From: Nipponacmea schrenckii
Taxonomy: Eukaryota; Mollusca; Gastropoda; Lottiidae
Assembly (NCBI GenBank): GCA_030562195.1
Contig: JAUJPP010000005.1
Coordinates: 620,001 to 684,000 of the forward strand
Direction: 5' to 3'
Length of the DNA: 64,000 nt
The position numbers and the translations under genes are program-made. Of this stretch, positions 62,886 through 64,000 are shown piece after piece. A model generated the notes under the pieces. The model was not told where the DNA came from. It saw only the letters and a program-made list of their open reading frames with translations, and did no database searches. Within the stretch, counting starts at the first letter, position 1. Each line of letters begins with the position of its first letter.

Positions 62886-64000
62886 CCTCATTACTCTTCC
62901 TGTTTGTTTGCATATCATTTATTTCCTTCCTGAGCTAAGGAACACCTCCTGAACATATCATTGACCATGGAACGCCTCACTTTTAGGACCAAGTAATTTA
63001 TTACTTTGTATTTTATTGGAAAGATGATTTTTCATCTCCGAAATGAAAGAAAAAACAACAACTATTTGTAATAAATATATTGATTTCACTATAGGTATGT
63101 AATATTTACATAAACAATCATACTGTTTGTGGTCGAACCAATTTATACTGTTTAAACCCTGTGAACTCATTCAGGTCAGTCTGTCTATTGGTAACGCAGT
63201 CCCAGGTGGTCTGTGCCGACATTGTGTCAACCTCAGGCAAGTGCATCATCATCTAAGACCATAGAAGGGTATACCTATAGTTTTATAGAGTTTTTTTGTG
63301 ACACTCTGGCTGTTTTCCTGTAAAACCCCCAAAACTGGTTAATTTGGGATGTCAACTAACACGGGTTGAAAAACCAAAAGAATTTACAATAAACAGGTTA
63401 CACAGTCTACCAAACACATCCCGTGATTAATATGATTGAATCAACATGAATTATTTACAATCTGTTAATGAGTAAAAGTTAGTAAAAATATACACCTGGA
63501 CTTGAAACTCGAATCTTGTCTCCAATTGCTATTGTTGATTTCAGAATGTTTTTCTTTTTTAGAAGAAGTAAAATTTTAAGAAGATGTGAAAATGTAACAT
63601 CTGCACTATGAATGATTGCAACGAATCCCTAATATAAAAAACAAACCCTAATATTGAGAACTATGATCCCTGTGGTATAAAATACGAACTAGCACCTGTA
63701 TTTAATGATAAATAACAAAAATAAAAACAAATTTCATAAAACCCTCAAAATCTGTAATACAGATACCTTTGTTTTCTATAACTAATGTCATATAGCTCAG
63801 TTTCTTTAATGATTGTAATTTAACCAATCAGGAAATGGCAACACTTCTGCAGTAGTAGATTAAATGCTATGTAGCATTACAGCCATAATAATCAAAAAAC
63901 ATACCAACACAAACAATATACGAAAAAAAAAAATATAAAATGCAACCATGATATTTGATCGGAAAGTTATGTTTATGAGTAGGTTCTGTTTATCAGTGTG
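62886..64000. other. Unique sequence, no gene recognised
   Basis: About 1.1 kb of AT-rich DNA. Both strands were read for exon-like coding stretches with splice sites and for tRNA-like boxes; none was convincing. Confidence 0.5.

Noticed and set aside
62958..63170. 70-codon minus-strand frame near the right edge
   Set aside because: No recognisable motif, low-complexity AT-driven composition and no flanking splice signals that link it to a gene.

Overview
This is eukaryotic, AT-rich nuclear DNA from an invertebrate, most likely a mollusc (possibly a gastropod). The evidence is intron-rich genes with GT-AG junctions, an extracellular heparan-sulfate endosulfatase (Sulf), a metazoan failed-axon-connections (FAXC) homologue, an IS3EU-like DNA transposon, a non-LTR retrotransposon remnant, and tandem repeats over roughly 70% of the window. 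The phylum is an inference from general knowledge of such genomes. Nothing here is prokaryotic: there are no operons, Shine-Dalgarno sites or CRISPR arrays.

Layout. Positions 1-11374 hold a 46-bp tandem array, interrupted at 2187-4189 by a 2.0-kb transposon with long inverted repeats and a 6-bp target duplication. Positions 11874-31777 (+) carry the last eight coding exons of a Sulf gene: the basic hydrophilic domain, a coiled-coil/Cys region and the C-terminal sulfatase-like domain. The catalytic N-terminal part lies to the left of the window. Six of its seven introns hold tandem arrays with unrelated units of 22, 34, 60, 48, 39, 30 and 38 bp (two of these introns have two arrays each). Positions 31778-33070 are the probable Sulf 3' UTR, with seven identical 40-bp repeats. 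Positions 33691-43603 (-) are a complete FAXC-like coding region of six exons (289 codons), convergent with Sulf. Each of its five introns also carries an array (units 50, 28, 27, 40 and 30 bp). Positions 43623-53566 are a 10-kb array of ~55-bp units with three very long homopolymer runs that look like assembly artefacts. Positions 53569-55360 are another array. Positions 55366-57890 are a dead LINE with a nested insertion. A second copy of that insertion lies inverted at 59080-59460. Positions 59497-62885 are a 22-bp array, and the remainder has no recognisable gene.

Most notable observations. (1) The 4.75-kb, 38-bp array in the penultimate Sulf intron is an amplification of the last ~34 nt of the preceding conserved exon plus its 5' splice site, so it carries decoy donors. 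(2) In both genes most intronic arrays start within 0-140 nt of the 5' splice site, each with its own unit. (3) The Sulf C-terminal 'HWKTxPxWI' module is present twice, the second time as a phase 1-1 cassette exon of 141 nt that could be skipped without a frameshift.
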